A DNA stretch of 64,000 nt from Vibrio hepatarius (GTDB lineage Bacteria; Pseudomonadota; Gammaproteobacteria; Enterobacterales; Vibrionaceae): positions 62,001-126,000 of the forward strand of contig NZ_JAATOO010000008.1 in assembly GCF_011806575.1 (NCBI RefSeq), read 5' to 3'. This document shows, piece after piece, positions 18,098-26,666 of this stretch. Every line of letters begins with the position of its first letter. The first letter of the stretch is position 1. The position numbers and the translations under genes are program-made. Below the pieces are notes generated by a model. That model was not told the origin of the DNA and did no database searches. It was given only the letters and a program-made list of their open reading frames with translations.

Positions 18098-18544
18098 GTG
18101 TTTAATTCGATTTTAATCGTCTGTACTGCGAATATTTGTCGTTCACCTATGGCCGAGGTCATCTTTAGCAAGCTGTTACCCAACCATACGATTCGCTCTG
18201 CGGGCACTTGTGTCTCGACTCTTAACTTCGACGATATGCCAGCGGACAAGAATGCTAGGCTGGTGGCTCAACAATTTGAACTGGATTTAGAACAGCACTG
18301 TGCGCAGCAACTCACGCCTGAATTGATTGACCAATCTGACTTAATTTTAGTGATGAATCGACAGCAATTGGAAGAGGTGGCGGAAGTCACTCGTGGAGCA
18401 CGTTCAAAAACACTGTTGATAGGGCAATGGATTCAATTGGGAGATATTACTGACCCTTACGGAAAAGGCCTTACTGAGTTCGAGCAATGCTATAAAATTC
18501 TAGAAAGGGCGGCACTGAGCTGGTCGAAGAAATGCATTAGATGA
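18098..18544 (+). CDS. Low-molecular-weight protein tyrosine phosphatase, Wzb-type
   Basis: The 148-aa protein has the CX5R(S) active-site loop at its N-terminus (VCTANICRSPMAE) and the late general-acid DP in ITDPYGKG. It dephosphorylates the C-terminal tyrosine cluster of the Wzc-type kinase, which is needed for cycling of polymer export. The start is GTG 18098, which abuts the upstream stop and has AAAGGAAG 5 nt before it. It is the last gene of the + strand polysaccharide run, ended by a strong terminator. In many loci the phosphatase lies next to the kinase; here they are 13 kb apart. Confidence 0.93.
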   Translation: MFNSILIVCTANICRSPMAEVIFSKLLPNHTIRSAGTCVSTLNFDDMPADKNARLVAQQFELDLEQHCAQQLTPELIDQSDLILVMNRQQLEEVAEVTRGARSKTLLIGQWIQLGDITDPYGKGLTEFEQCYKILERAALSWSKKCIR

Positions 18545-18568
18545 TTAGCTAACGTTAAATCTGAGTAT

Positions 18569-18602
18569 AAAAATAGCGAGTGCTTTAGCCTCGCTATTTT
18601 TT
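18569..18602. terminator. Bidirectional terminator after the Wzb gene
   Basis: The stem AAAAATAGCGAG/CTCGCTATTTTT has a 9-nt loop and T runs on both strands. It serves the convergent Wzb gene (+) and diguanylate cyclase gene (-). Confidence 0.9.
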
Positions 18603-18605
18603 TAT

Positions 18606-19700
18606 CTATCCAATGAGCCCTTGTTCATTCTGTGAGAATTTCATCCTGTACATCTTACCGTCTGCAATTGAAATAAGCTGATTGCTCTGGTTGGCGTCTT
18701 TAGGGAACTGAGCCACACCGATGCTCGTCGAGAGTCTTTCGTGCTGCTGCTTGCCAACATCCACCGTTTCATAAAAACAGCTTTCGATGATCGCCCATTG
18801 CACTTCGATATCTTCATTGTGCAGTGAAATTAAAGCGAATTCATCACCACCTACGCGGTAGCAGTCCATTCCCAGCACAGAAATGCGTCCGGCAATTTGC
18901 TTTAAAGCCCGGTCACCTGATTGATGACCAAAGCGGTCGTTGATCTGTTTAAATCCGTTGAGGTCAAGCAAAAATAGAGTAAACGCTTGCTTGCCCTCAA
19001 TTAGAAATTCAAGATCGTTGAATAGTGCCAGACGGTTTCCCACTTTAGTCAGTGAATCGGTTAGTGACAATTCGCGGTGATACTGTGCTTCTTTATGGAT
19101 TATGTAACCAGTCAAGCTTGCGCATATACACAGTAGCATCAGCAGACCGATTTGAATACGATACAACACTTGTGCGTGTTCAACGTAGCCTAAATAAATC
19201 GGGCTTTCGAGACGGAAGTTGAGGTTAATGTAGTCAATCATTGACATGTAAATGTACGACAACTCGCCAGCAAGCTTATCCGCGTATTGAGGTTGCTTGA
19301 TGAGAGCGAGTTCTGGTTCTAGCTCTTTGAAACTACGAAACAACGACTGAAAGAACCCTCGCGCACTAGGAAGAGACATGAAACTGTCGGTTTCTTTGTT
19401 GTTTAACAGGACGTCGAAGCGGCTCCAAGTGAGGTCATACTTGAGGAGTACTTGATCCCGGCGTGAGCTGCTTTCAGCGGCAAATGGGGCAAGTGCATTG
19501 AGTTCAGAAAACTCTTTAGTGAGTTGGAACAAGAACCATGTGGCTTGACTTTGTTGGTCGGTCGCTGTTTTTGCTAGATTACGTGTTGAGGCAAGCGCGT
19601 ATATGTTGGCCAAGATCAGAAGCAAAGACATTGTAACCAATAAGGCTTTAGACCTTACTAGTATTGACGGTAAGTTTGCGTTTCTCGTGTGGTTGTTCAT
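18606..19700 (-). CDS. Membrane-bound GGDEF diguanylate cyclase
   Basis: The product is about 364 aa. An N-terminal helix (ALLVTMSLLLILANIYALA), a helical periplasmic sensor region of about 150 residues and a second helix (IGLLMLLCICASLTGYIIH) precede a GGDEF domain: SLTDSLTKVGNRLALFNDL, FLLDLNGFKQINDRFGHQSGD and an intact RVGGDEFALI. I see no RxxD inhibitory site at the expected spacing. It should make c-di-GMP in response to a periplasmic signal. Its start overlaps the stop of the upstream periplasmic gene (GTG 19703 or ATG 19700), so the two are co-expressed and probably act together. It lies convergent to the polysaccharide locus. Confidence 0.92.
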   Translation of the reverse strand: MNNHTRNANLPSILVRSKALLVTMSLLLILANIYALASTRNLAKTATDQQSQATWFLFQLTKEFSELNALAPFAAESSSRRDQVLLKYDLTWSRFDVLLNNKETDSFMSLPSARGFFQSLFRSFKELEPELALIKQPQYADKLAGELSYIYMSMIDYINLNFRLESPIYLGYVEHAQVLYRIQIGLLMLLCICASLTGYIIHKEAQYHRELSLTDSLTKVGNRLALFNDLEFLIEGKQAFTLFLLDLNGFKQINDRFGHQSGDRALKQIAGRISVLGMDCYRVGGDEFALISLHNEDIEVQWAIIESCFYETVDVGKQQHERLSTSIGVAQFPKDANQSNQLISIADGKMYRMKFSQNEQGLIG

Positions 19701-20164
19701 CACTGTTTAAGAACTACTATCTCTTTTAATTGCCAAACCATTTGAGCATGGAACTCAACTTTATCCAGTTCGGGGTATTTGCTTAAATTAAACATAAGCC
19801 AGAATGGACCTTTTTTCCGTACTGGAATGCTCTCTCCATCCATCTCATAGGTAACGATAGGATCGTATTGGATGATGTTTTCTTTCGTCGTGATTGAAGA
19901 ATAATCATTGAGGCCAATAAACCAGACTGACGTGTAATCATCGATACCGTATTGCTCAAGTAGATCTGCAACTCTGAAGCCAGTGAATGTTTGCTCTTCT
20001 TCAAACCATGGTAACTGCGTATGAAAAGTAGTTGGCTTAAACTGTTGGGCAATTTCTTGTTGAGAAAGAGTAATGGTTTGTTGGTCATCTATCCGGACAA
20101 CAAGTTGAGAACTTGCTGCCTGAAAGCTAAACATGGCTAGGATTACACTAAGCAGTCTTCCCAT
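19700..20164 (-). CDS. Periplasmic molybdopterin-oxidoreductase-fold (SUOX-like) protein paired with a GGDEF protein
   Basis: The product is about 154 aa. I chose ATG 20164 because GGAGGGG lies just upstream and it gives a clean signal peptide (MGRLLSVILAMFSFQAASS). The mature part resembles the sulfite-oxidase-type molybdopterin domain (FTGFRVADLLEQYGIDDYTSV, then YEMDGESIPVRKKGPFWLMF, ending with VWQLKEIVVL). No obvious cofactor-binding Cys is present, so it is probably a binding or sensing protein rather than an enzyme. Its overlap with the cyclase gene suggests that it supplies the periplasmic signal to the cyclase. Confidence 0.75.
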   Translation of the reverse strand: MGRLLSVILAMFSFQAASSQLVVRIDDQQTITLSQQEIAQQFKPTTFHTQLPWFEEEQTFTGFRVADLLEQYGIDDYTSVWFIGLNDYSSITTKENIIQYDPIVTYEMDGESIPVRKKGPFWLMFNLSKYPELDKVEFHAQMVWQLKEIVVLKQ

Positions 20165-20304
20165 CGCCCCTCCGGTTGAAGCTAACATTTTCATTTATTT
20201 AAATATTACTAATTATATACAGCACCATTATAGAACGGTATGTTTTTTAAACAATTATGAGCAATTAAAAAGAATTGCTTGCGAAAATGTCACATTTTAA
20301 ACGA

Positions 20305-20332
20305 AAAAAGCCCCGAATAGGGGCTTTTTTTT
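20305..20332 (-). terminator. Rho-independent terminator of the YjiH gene
   Basis: The stem AAAAAAGCCCC/GGGGCTTTTTT has a GAATA loop and T runs on both strands. On the minus strand it ends the yjiH-like transcript, upstream of the SUOX-like gene promoter region. Confidence 0.9.
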
Positions 20333-20353
20333 AACCATTTTGTCAATAAATTG

Positions 20354-21724
20354 CTAGAAAATTAAGTGCGCCACACCTGCAATGATAGGTAGCGTGATTA
20401 AAGTTCGCAGAATAAAGATGGCGAACAATTCGACAATGTTTACAGGAATACGGCTACCTAGCAGTAGTGCACCCACTTCAGACATGTAAATCAACTGAGT
20501 AACAGACATTGCTGCGATAACGAATCGAGTCATTTCACTGTCGATTGACGCTGCAAGAATCGCTGGAATGAACATATCCGCAAAGCCGACAACGATGGTT
20601 TCGGATGCCGCTGCAGCTTCAGGAATCTGCAGTAGTTCTAAGAACGGAATAAATGGTTGGCCTAGGATACTGAACACTGGTGTGTATTCAGCAACAACTA
20701 GCGCGATGGTACCGAGACCCATGACAACTGGCAGTACGCCAAATACCATATCAATCGCATTACGTACGCCTTCACCAAATACGCCTTTAATCGACTCAAC
20801 CTTGCTCGCTTTTTCTAACGCCAGTTGCATGCCCCAAGAAAAGCTAGTGTGGCCTTCAGGTAAAGCGTCTGCATCTGCGTCTGGTTTAGTGCCGTCAATG
20901 TACGTATCTTTCTTATTGCTCAATGGTGGCAGGCGAGGAATGATGATTGCTGCAACAATACCAGCCAGACAGATAGCGCCGTAGAATGGTAGGAACATGT
21001 GTTCCAACTCCACTTGAGCAATCACAACCAAGCTGAAAGTAATCGATACTGCAGAAAATGTCGTGCCTACAACCGCCGCTTCGCGTTGAGTGTAGAATTT
21101 TTCTTCGTACTGTTTGCTGGTCAGTAGAATACCGACAGAACCGTCACCTAGCCAAGAAGCCATACAGTCGATTGCACTGCGGCCAGGAAGATTAAATACC
21201 GGACGCATGATCTTGCATAGCAGTGTGCCGACTAGTTCTAGCAGTCCAAAGTTCATCAATAGTGGCAGAAGTAGACCCGCGAAGATGAAAACAGAAAACA
21301 GCGTTGGCAATAGGCCTTCTAGCACCAAGCCACCAGTGTTTTCTTCCCATACTGCTTCTGGTCCTACCTGAAAGTAAGTCATCACGACAGCAATACCACC
21401 GATCACTCGAACCGCTAACCAAAGAGGGGATGGGCTGAATAAGCCATTCAAGAAAGAGTTGTTAGCAATGAAAGTTGGTTTTGCAACGCTAAATAGTAAA
21501 GACGCGGCTGCCATAAATGCGATGATAGAAGTTACGGTCGCAACTAAGTAATCACCGAATACAGCTTGGATTGATTTTGCCAACACGGCTACTGGGATAG
21601 TGATATCGCCTTGGTAGCTGATCGGCGCCATAAATAAGAATAGTCCCAGCAAGGATGGGATAAAAAACATCCAAAAGTTACTTTTAACTTTCGGCTGTGA
21701 GAGTGCTTGAGCGTTATCTGACAT
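20354..21724 (-). CDS. YjiH family nucleoside-recognition (Gate-domain) membrane protein
   Basis: The product is about 456 aa with 9 to 11 helices. It contains two Gate/nucleoside-recognition regions (LLLPLLMNFGLLELVGTLL, then IDCMASWLGDGSVGILLTSK, and VVMGLGTIALVVAEYTPVF with FADMFIPAILAASIDSEM). ATG 21724 (MSDNAQALSQ) is preferred over an in-frame ATG 51 nt upstream. YjiH proteins are inner-membrane proteins of unproven transport function. It is monocistronic with its own terminator. Upstream there are two near-identical 15-nt repeats spaced exactly 70 bp. Confidence 0.9.
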   Translation of the reverse strand: MSDNAQALSQPKVKSNFWMFFIPSLLGLFLFMAPISYQGDITIPVAVLAKSIQAVFGDYLVATVTSIIAFMAAASLLFSVAKPTFIANNSFLNGLFSPSPLWLAVRVIGGIAVVMTYFQVGPEAVWEENTGGLVLEGLLPTLFSVFIFAGLLLPLLMNFGLLELVGTLLCKIMRPVFNLPGRSAIDCMASWLGDGSVGILLTSKQYEEKFYTQREAAVVGTTFSAVSITFSLVVIAQVELEHMFLPFYGAICLAGIVAAIIIPRLPPLSNKKDTYIDGTKPDADADALPEGHTSFSWGMQLALEKASKVESIKGVFGEGVRNAIDMVFGVLPVVMGLGTIALVVAEYTPVFSILGQPFIPFLELLQIPEAAAASETIVVGFADMFIPAILAASIDSEMTRFVIAAMSVTQLIYMSEVGALLLGSRIPVNIVELFAIFILRTLITLPIIAGVAHLIF

Positions 21725-21778
21725 TACAATTCTCGTGTTACTACTAGTCAATAGCATGCCTATCCATGGCGGCATATA

Positions 21779-21863
21779 TATTCACTAAACATCCATATTT
21801 TGTCATATATGGCGCTAGCGTAATGCCTTTTAATAAGCTTTGCAATACTATTCATTAAACATC
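21779..21863. repeat. Two 15-nt direct repeats upstream of the YjiH gene
   Basis: TATTCACTAAACATC (21779-21793) and TATTCATTAAACATC (21849-21863) differ by one base and start exactly 70 bp apart in the yjiH upstream region. They could be paired binding sites for an unknown regulator. Confidence 0.4.
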
Positions 21864-21947
21864 GCTAAATATTCAATAGTTAGCTCGATATAAATCGATT
21901 CTACTAGATAGTTGTAGTGATTTTGTTAATTTGTTTGGTTTTTTGTA

Positions 21948-22631
21948 TTATTTGTGATCTTGGTTGATGTATTTATCACTGGAGGTAAATAAATATCCCC
22001 AATACAAAATAGCTAACGCGAGGGCGAAAAAGATAGGCATGAGTAAGGCAGAAAGCGCGTAAGCATTATAGAGCTTAGCGCCAATCACACCACCGGACAG
22101 AAAGCCTGTAAAGATAAAGAGAAACAGTTTTGCTTTACGATAGTCAAAGCTTTTACCGCGAATTCTTGAACCGATCATAATGCCTAAATCGGTGAGGATT
22201 CCCGTCATGTGAGTGGTACGAATAACCGCACCGCTAAAGGTGGTGATCATCGCATTCTGCAGCCCGCACGCTGCTGAAGCGAAATATTGACCAGATAAGT
22301 TACCGTCTTGCAGAAGTAGATAGGCAATAAACAGCAAACCGCTTTCAATGCAGAGCGCGACGCCGTATCGGCGGCCAAGTTTTAACGCGGTACCTTCCAT
22401 AAACATCCCACTCAGTATGGCGCCGAGCATAAAGCTAAACACCACCATAAACAGGTGGAAAGTTTGTTGGTCAAAGGATTCTAAACTGGTGCCGAGTAGA
22501 GTCACGGTACCTGAGATATGTGATACAGCTTGATGTTGAAAACCGAGTAACCCAATGGCATTTACAACACCGGCAAGCAGCGCGAGTAGTAACGCTCCGA
22601 ACTCTACCCACTTTGGTAATCTAGAAATCAA
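21948..22631 (-). CDS. DUF1275/YoaK family inner-membrane protein
   Basis: The 227-aa, six-helix protein shows the typical DUF1275 pattern: LALLAGVVNAIGLLGF, SHISGTVTLLG, FMLGAILSGMF, AACGLQNAMITTFSGAVIRTTHMTGILTDLGI. The start is TTG 22631, supported by AGGAG 6 nt upstream. The family has no established substrate. It is a single gene on the minus strand between YjiH and a GFA-family gene. Confidence 0.88.
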   Translation of the reverse strand: MISRLPKWVEFGALLLALLAGVVNAIGLLGFQHQAVSHISGTVTLLGTSLESFDQQTFHLFMVVFSFMLGAILSGMFMEGTALKLGRRYGVALCIESGLLFIAYLLLQDGNLSGQYFASAACGLQNAMITTFSGAVIRTTHMTGILTDLGIMIGSRIRGKSFDYRKAKLFLFIFTGFLSGGVIGAKLYNAYALSALLMPIFFALALAILYWGYLFTSSDKYINQDHK

Positions 22632-22720
22632 AATCAGCTCCTCACAATGAAGGTGGGATTATATCGCCTTGCCACATAGTGAGACAGCGTAAATTATGCA
22701 AACAGTTTGATCCCAAGCAA

Positions 22721-23128
22721 CTAAAGGTAGTGTTCTATTTGGCAGTCAAACTTGACCCAGCTCTCCATGCGCTCTTCGTAGACAGAAAAAGCTGGTGATG
22801 GTAAATCTTGAACGTTGAATACGCCGGCGGGAATGACGAGTACGTCTGGCGCTGCGGTTAAGCGCATCAACATGGTGGTGCTACAACGAGGACAAAAATG
22901 ATACGTCACTTGATTGCCCGAATCGGCAATACGGGTGTATTCGACCATTTCGCCACTGTAACTGATTTGTGATTTGGCGAAGCGAGCCTGTACTCCGAAT
23001 ACACTGCCAGTTCTCTTCTTGCATTCGAAGCAGTGACAAATTGCAGTACGCTCAGGTTCTCCACGGCATATCAAGCTCACTTGTCCGCAACTGCATTCCG
23101 CTACGCGTGTTTTTCTCTTTGTCTTCAC
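22721..23128 (-). CDS. GFA family protein (CENP-V/GFA domain)
   Basis: The product is about 135 aa. Zinc-binding cysteines are visible as ECSCGQVSL, then CHCFECKKRTGS and HFCPRCSTTM, matching the CxCG, CHCxxC and CxxC pattern of the glutathione-dependent formaldehyde-activating enzyme family. Most members have no proven activity. The in-frame ATG at 23146 lacks a ribosome-binding site, whereas AGGAG sits 5 nt before GTG 23128, so the GTG start is preferred. The last Cys motif is CxxCS rather than CxxCG. Confidence 0.85.
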   Translation of the reverse strand: MKTKRKTRVAECSCGQVSLICRGEPERTAICHCFECKKRTGSVFGVQARFAKSQISYSGEMVEYTRIADSGNQVTYHFCPRCSTTMLMRLTAAPDVLVIPAGVFNVQDLPSPAFSVYEERMESWVKFDCQIEHYL

Positions 23129-23265
23129 CTTGTCTCCTGACATCATTGGCTATCGATACATTCTTGCCCCTATGTCACTATTTTTAGGTCAGAAAGCGAG
23201 ATTTGGTCAAATGTTGCGGGTGAGTAATGTAACATGACTCACCTAGATTTTTGATGAGACTGAAA

Positions 23266-23883
23266 ATGAAAAAACGCTTACTTCCCATCCCTCTAATCCT
23301 ACTTATCCCGATTTTACTTCTGATCGTGGTTTCTGCGGCGGGCATTTATCGTTTTAGCCTCAGTGATGATGAAATCTTGGCGAAGTTCCCATCTAGTCAA
23401 CAAAGTAACGATGCCGTGATTGAGCAAATTTTTGGTCTTTCGACGCCAAACCCGTGGACGATTGAAGTTCCTGAGAGTCATGCCTTCAGCTTTATTGATC
23501 AGTATGATGAGCAAACTCAATTGGCTACCGGGAACTATGACGCAGGCTCAGAACGAGGAACCGTGTCTATTTGGTCAAAATGGATGCTTTCAGTGAGCGA
23601 GACAGATTATGTTTCTGTAATGAGCGTGTCTAATCAAGGCAGTGGGGTATTTTACTATTTAGCGCGTTTCCACTACGACCAAGGTTTGAAGCGCATGGTT
23701 GTGAAAGAGAGCTACCTGCTGGGTGACCGAATTCAAGTTGCATCGTTAAACAAATCAGGCCAAGAAATCGAAGTCCGCTTTAACAAACATGCACAAGGCC
23801 AGTCTATGATTGATACGCCTAGCGATGAACAGCTTTTGAGATTTAGTGTATCAAAGGCCGGAATTGTGAACCCTATTGAATAA
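23266..23883 (+). CDS. Membrane-anchored protein of unknown function
   Basis: I do not recognise this protein of about 205 aa. It has an N-terminal anchor of 20 or more hydrophobic residues (IPLILLIPILLLIVVSAAGI) preceded by MKKR, then a soluble domain rich in beta-strand patterns with no cysteines. ATG 23266 is chosen over TTG 23251 and ATG 23254 because the basic n-region then starts the protein. It faces away from the GFA gene and is followed 86 nt later by the CBM48 gene. The soluble part is probably periplasmic. Confidence 0.75.
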   Translation: MKKRLLPIPLILLIPILLLIVVSAAGIYRFSLSDDEILAKFPSSQQSNDAVIEQIFGLSTPNPWTIEVPESHAFSFIDQYDEQTQLATGNYDAGSERGTVSIWSKWMLSVSETDYVSVMSVSNQGSGVFYYLARFHYDQGLKRMVVKESYLLGDRIQVASLNKSGQEIEVRFNKHAQGQSMIDTPSDEQLLRFSVSKAGIVNPIE

Positions 23884-23969
23884 ATATCCAGTTGTAAAAC
23901 CCGAAAACGTTGCTTATTGTTTGAACTAGTTTGTTTTAAATTATTATTTGCTTGTTGAGGTAGAGAACC

Positions 23970-24269
23970 ATGATCAATAAACGTTATTTCAAAACCAAGG
24001 ACGAAGTTGAAGTAACTTTTGAGTTACCAGCGACCGAGGTTACAGAATCGGCGGTACTATTTGCTGACTTTTTGGATTGGCAACCAACGGAAATGAAGAA
24101 AGTCGCTAAAACGAAGTCTTACAAATTTAAGACTCGTTTACCGAAAGACGCACAGTTTGAGTTTCGATATTTAGTCGATAACGACAAGTGGATTAACGAC
24201 CCACAGGCAGATCAATATAAGCCGAATGGATTCGGTGGAGACAACTGTCTGGTTACCACATTTCAGTAA
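23970..24269 (+). CDS. Stand-alone CBM48/isoamylase early-set domain protein
   Basis: The 99-aa protein consists of one glycogen-binding early-set domain, like the AMPK-beta CBM48. Visible features are VEVTFELPATEV, the aromatic surface FADFLDWQPTEM, KFKTRLPKDAQFEFRYLVDNDKWINDPQAD and the closing GGDNCLV. The two Trp residues and the DPQAD loop match the alpha-glucan-binding face. There is no catalytic domain, so it may tether something to glycogen or act as a regulator. A terminator follows directly. Confidence 0.88.
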   Translation: MINKRYFKTKDEVEVTFELPATEVTESAVLFADFLDWQPTEMKKVAKTKSYKFKTRLPKDAQFEFRYLVDNDKWINDPQADQYKPNGFGGDNCLVTTFQ

Positions 24270-24290
24270 CAATTGCTGCGAACTTCTCTA

Positions 24291-24316
24291 AAAAGGCTCC
24301 TATGGAGCCTTTTTTG
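24291..24316 (+). terminator. Rho-independent terminator after the CBM48 gene
   Basis: AAAAGGCTCC pairs with GGAGCCTTTT around a TAT loop, followed by TT. Confidence 0.9.
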
Positions 24317-24411
24317 CGGTTTTTTTGAGCCAATTCTTACATTACTCAGGTGACAAAGTTTGAAGAAATTCGTACCCTTAACGCCTTAATTTTGTACTCA
24401 AGGGTAAACCG

Positions 24412-25719
24412 GTGCGAGCGGATACAATAAAAAATCGCCTAAATGAGCTTTCTAAGCGTAAAAAGTTGCTGATTATCAGCCTGCCTATCGTGGCGGCGAT
24501 GGCACTTTCTTCTGCAAATAATAACGGCTCTCTTACCCGTACGATTGACCTGTCTATTCCCGAATCTGAAATTGTTGCTGACATTCTTCAGACTGAGCAC
24601 CAAGTGGTAAACGTCCCGGATTACGAATACGTTATCCAGCCGGGCGATAACTTAAGCTCAATTTTTGACCAACTTGGATTTGGTTACAGCGAACTGATGA
24701 GCGTGATGGCCACGGATCTCAACTATCTAGCATTAGATACGCTCAAACCTGGCCATAAACTGCGTTTTTGGCGTGGTGAAACGAGTGGTACGCTGAAAAA
24801 AATGGAATTGAAGTTCAGCCTTGTTGAAAGTGCGGTCTATACCCGCCTTGATGATGGTAGCTTCGAATTTAAAGATGTAAAGATCCCTGGTGACTGGAAA
24901 TCGTACGCGTTGATCGGAGAGATCAATGGTAGTTTCTCAACCTCGGCCCATGCGCTGGGTTTAGGAAATAACGAGATCAGCCAAATCGTGACGTTATTAA
25001 AAGATAAGGTTAACTTCGGACGAGATCTACGAGCGGGAGATAAGTTTGAAGTCGTGCAGTCTAAGCAATCGGTCAACGGCACTTTAACGGGTAACCGTGA
25101 ACTGCAAGCGGTGCGCATTGTTAATCGTGGCCGTGAGCTGACCGCTTACCTTCATAGCGACGGACAGTACTACGATAAAAACGGTGACAGCCTACAACGT
25201 GCATTCCAACGTCAACCTGTGGTTGGCGGCTATCGACTCAGTTCTCACTTTAATCCGCATCGTAAACATCCAGTGACCGGAAGAGTGTCTCCTCACAACG
25301 GTACTGACTGGGCGACGCCAACAGGTACACCGATTGTGTCAACGGGTGATGGTGTCGTGGTGATGACGCGTAAGCACCCTTATGCGGGTAACTATGTGGT
25401 GATCCAGCACGGTAGTCGTTATAAAACTCGCTATTTGCATCTAAGCAAAATTTTAGTGCGTAAAGGTCAGAAGATTCTGCGCGGACAACGTATCGGTTTA
25501 GCCGGTGCAACAGGTCGAGTGACTGGGCCGCATATTCACTATGAGTTGATTGACCGTGGTCGTCCGGTTAACGCGATGAAAGCCAACATTCCGATGGCGA
25601 ATTCGGTGCCGAAAAAAGAAATGGCGGCATTTAAGCAGCGCCGTGATGAGCTTGATCAAATGCTCAAACAACAAGAGTTGGAATTGGTCAGACAAAGCTT
25701 ATCAAGCACGACTGGTTAA
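24412..25719 (+). CDS. M23 peptidoglycan DD-endopeptidase with LysM/OapA-like domain
   Basis: The 435-aa protein has an N-terminal helix (KKLLIISLPIVAAMALSSA), then a LysM/OapA-like region (YVIQPGDNLSSIFDQLGF), a middle Csd3-like domain, and the C-terminal LytM/M23 domain with HNGTDWA (His and Asp zinc ligands) and GPHIHYE (HxH). All metal ligands appear intact, so it should be an active endopeptidase in the class of MepM/ShyA-type Vibrio enzymes that cut stem-peptide cross-links during growth. GTG 24412 has AAGGG 7 nt upstream. A terminator follows. Confidence 0.93.
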   Translation: MRADTIKNRLNELSKRKKLLIISLPIVAAMALSSANNNGSLTRTIDLSIPESEIVADILQTEHQVVNVPDYEYVIQPGDNLSSIFDQLGFGYSELMSVMATDLNYLALDTLKPGHKLRFWRGETSGTLKKMELKFSLVESAVYTRLDDGSFEFKDVKIPGDWKSYALIGEINGSFSTSAHALGLGNNEISQIVTLLKDKVNFGRDLRAGDKFEVVQSKQSVNGTLTGNRELQAVRIVNRGRELTAYLHSDGQYYDKNGDSLQRAFQRQPVVGGYRLSSHFNPHRKHPVTGRVSPHNGTDWATPTGTPIVSTGDGVVVMTRKHPYAGNYVVIQHGSRYKTRYLHLSKILVRKGQKILRGQRIGLAGATGRVTGPHIHYELIDRGRPVNAMKANIPMANSVPKKEMAAFKQRRDELDQMLKQQELELVRQSLSSTTG

Positions 25720-25734
25720 CTCATTTATGCAATC

Positions 25735-25762
25735 AAAAAGCTCCTTCGGGAGCTTTTTTTGT
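25735..25762 (+). terminator. Rho-independent terminator after the M23 peptidase gene
   Basis: AAAAAGCTCC pairs with GGGAGCTTTTT around a short TTC loop, followed by a T run. Confidence 0.92.
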
Positions 25763-25867
25763 ATGTGATGTACGCAAAAGTTGCATTACATAAATGTCTA
25801 TATTGTTTCTTTAATTTGTGATCTTATCGTGAGAAATGTAATCAAAGTAATAACCATATGCTACAAA

Positions 25868-25881
25868 TTGATTTCCATCAA
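25868..25881. promoter_or_regulatory. Perfect FNR-type box upstream of ompW
   Basis: TTGATTTCCATCAA matches the FNR consensus TTGAT-N4-ATCAA at every defined base. It lies about 91 bp upstream of the OmpW ATG. ompW is FNR-controlled in E. coli, so oxygen-responsive control is expected here as well. Confidence 0.7.
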
Positions 25882-25971
25882 AAATGTAAGGTTATTGTGT
25901 GTTACCTTGCTCGCAAAATAAAAATGACTTGATAACTCATTAATAAAAAGCCCTACGTTAAGGAAATCAAA

Positions 25972-26610
25972 ATGAACAAAACATTATGCGGTGTTGCAGT
26001 TTTAGCTATTCTAGCCTCAGGAAATGCCCTTGCTCACAAAGAAGGTGATTTCATCGTTCGCGGTGGTCTAGCGGCAGTAGTACCGAATGATAGCAGCGAC
26101 GACATCCTAGGTACTGATGAAGAGCTAGAAGTAAAATCCGACACTCAGCTTGGCTTAACTCTTGGTTACATGATCACTGATAACATCAGTTTTGAAGTGT
26201 TAGCCGCCACTCCTTTTAGCCACGATATTAAAACTGATCTAGGTGGACTTGGCACTATTGCAGACACCAAGCATCTGCCACCAACATTTATGCTTCAATA
26301 CTACTTTGGGCAGGCGGAAAGCAAACTACGTCCTTACGTAGGTGCGGGTATTAACTACACGTTCTTCTTTGACGAAGATTTTAACTCTAAGTCAGGCTTA
26401 TCTGATCTAGATCTTGATGATTCATGGGGTCTGGCAGCAAATGCAGGTGTTGACTACATGCTTAATGACAACTGGTTCGTCAACGCGTCTGTTTGGTATA
26501 TCGATATTGAAACGGAAGCAAAGTACAAAGATAGTTTAGGAAACAAATACAAAACTGACGTTGATATCGACCCATGGGTATTTATGATCGGCGGTGGGTA
26601 CAAGTTCTAA
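25972..26610 (+). CDS. ompW: OmpW family outer-membrane protein
   Basis: The 212-aa protein has a signal peptide (cleavage near NALAHKEG), then the OmpW barrel pattern: FIVRGGLAAVVPNDSS, LGYMITDNISFEVLAATPF, HLPPTFMLQYYF, LRPYVGAGINYTFFFDE, and the terminal Phe in MIGGGYKF. OmpW forms an eight-stranded monomeric barrel with a hydrophobic gate for small hydrophobic solutes. AAGGA precedes ATG 25972. The long leader holds a perfect FNR box. The gene is monocistronic, with a terminator shared with the convergent ppsA. Confidence 0.95.
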   Translation: MNKTLCGVAVLAILASGNALAHKEGDFIVRGGLAAVVPNDSSDDILGTDEELEVKSDTQLGLTLGYMITDNISFEVLAATPFSHDIKTDLGGLGTIADTKHLPPTFMLQYYFGQAESKLRPYVGAGINYTFFFDEDFNSKSGLSDLDLDDSWGLAANAGVDYMLNDNWFVNASVWYIDIETEAKYKDSLGNKYKTDVDIDPWVFMIGGGYKF

Positions 26611-26627
26611 TCTCGTTTAACCCGAGC

Positions 26628-26659
26628 ATAAAAAAGGCGGCTAATTTAGCCGCCTTTTC
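26628..26659. terminator. Bidirectional terminator between ompW and ppsA
   Basis: AAAAGGCGGCTAA pairs with TTAGCCGCCTTTT as a long, nearly loopless stem with A/T runs on both sides, between two convergent genes. Confidence 0.92.
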
Positions 26660-26666
26660 GTTTCTG

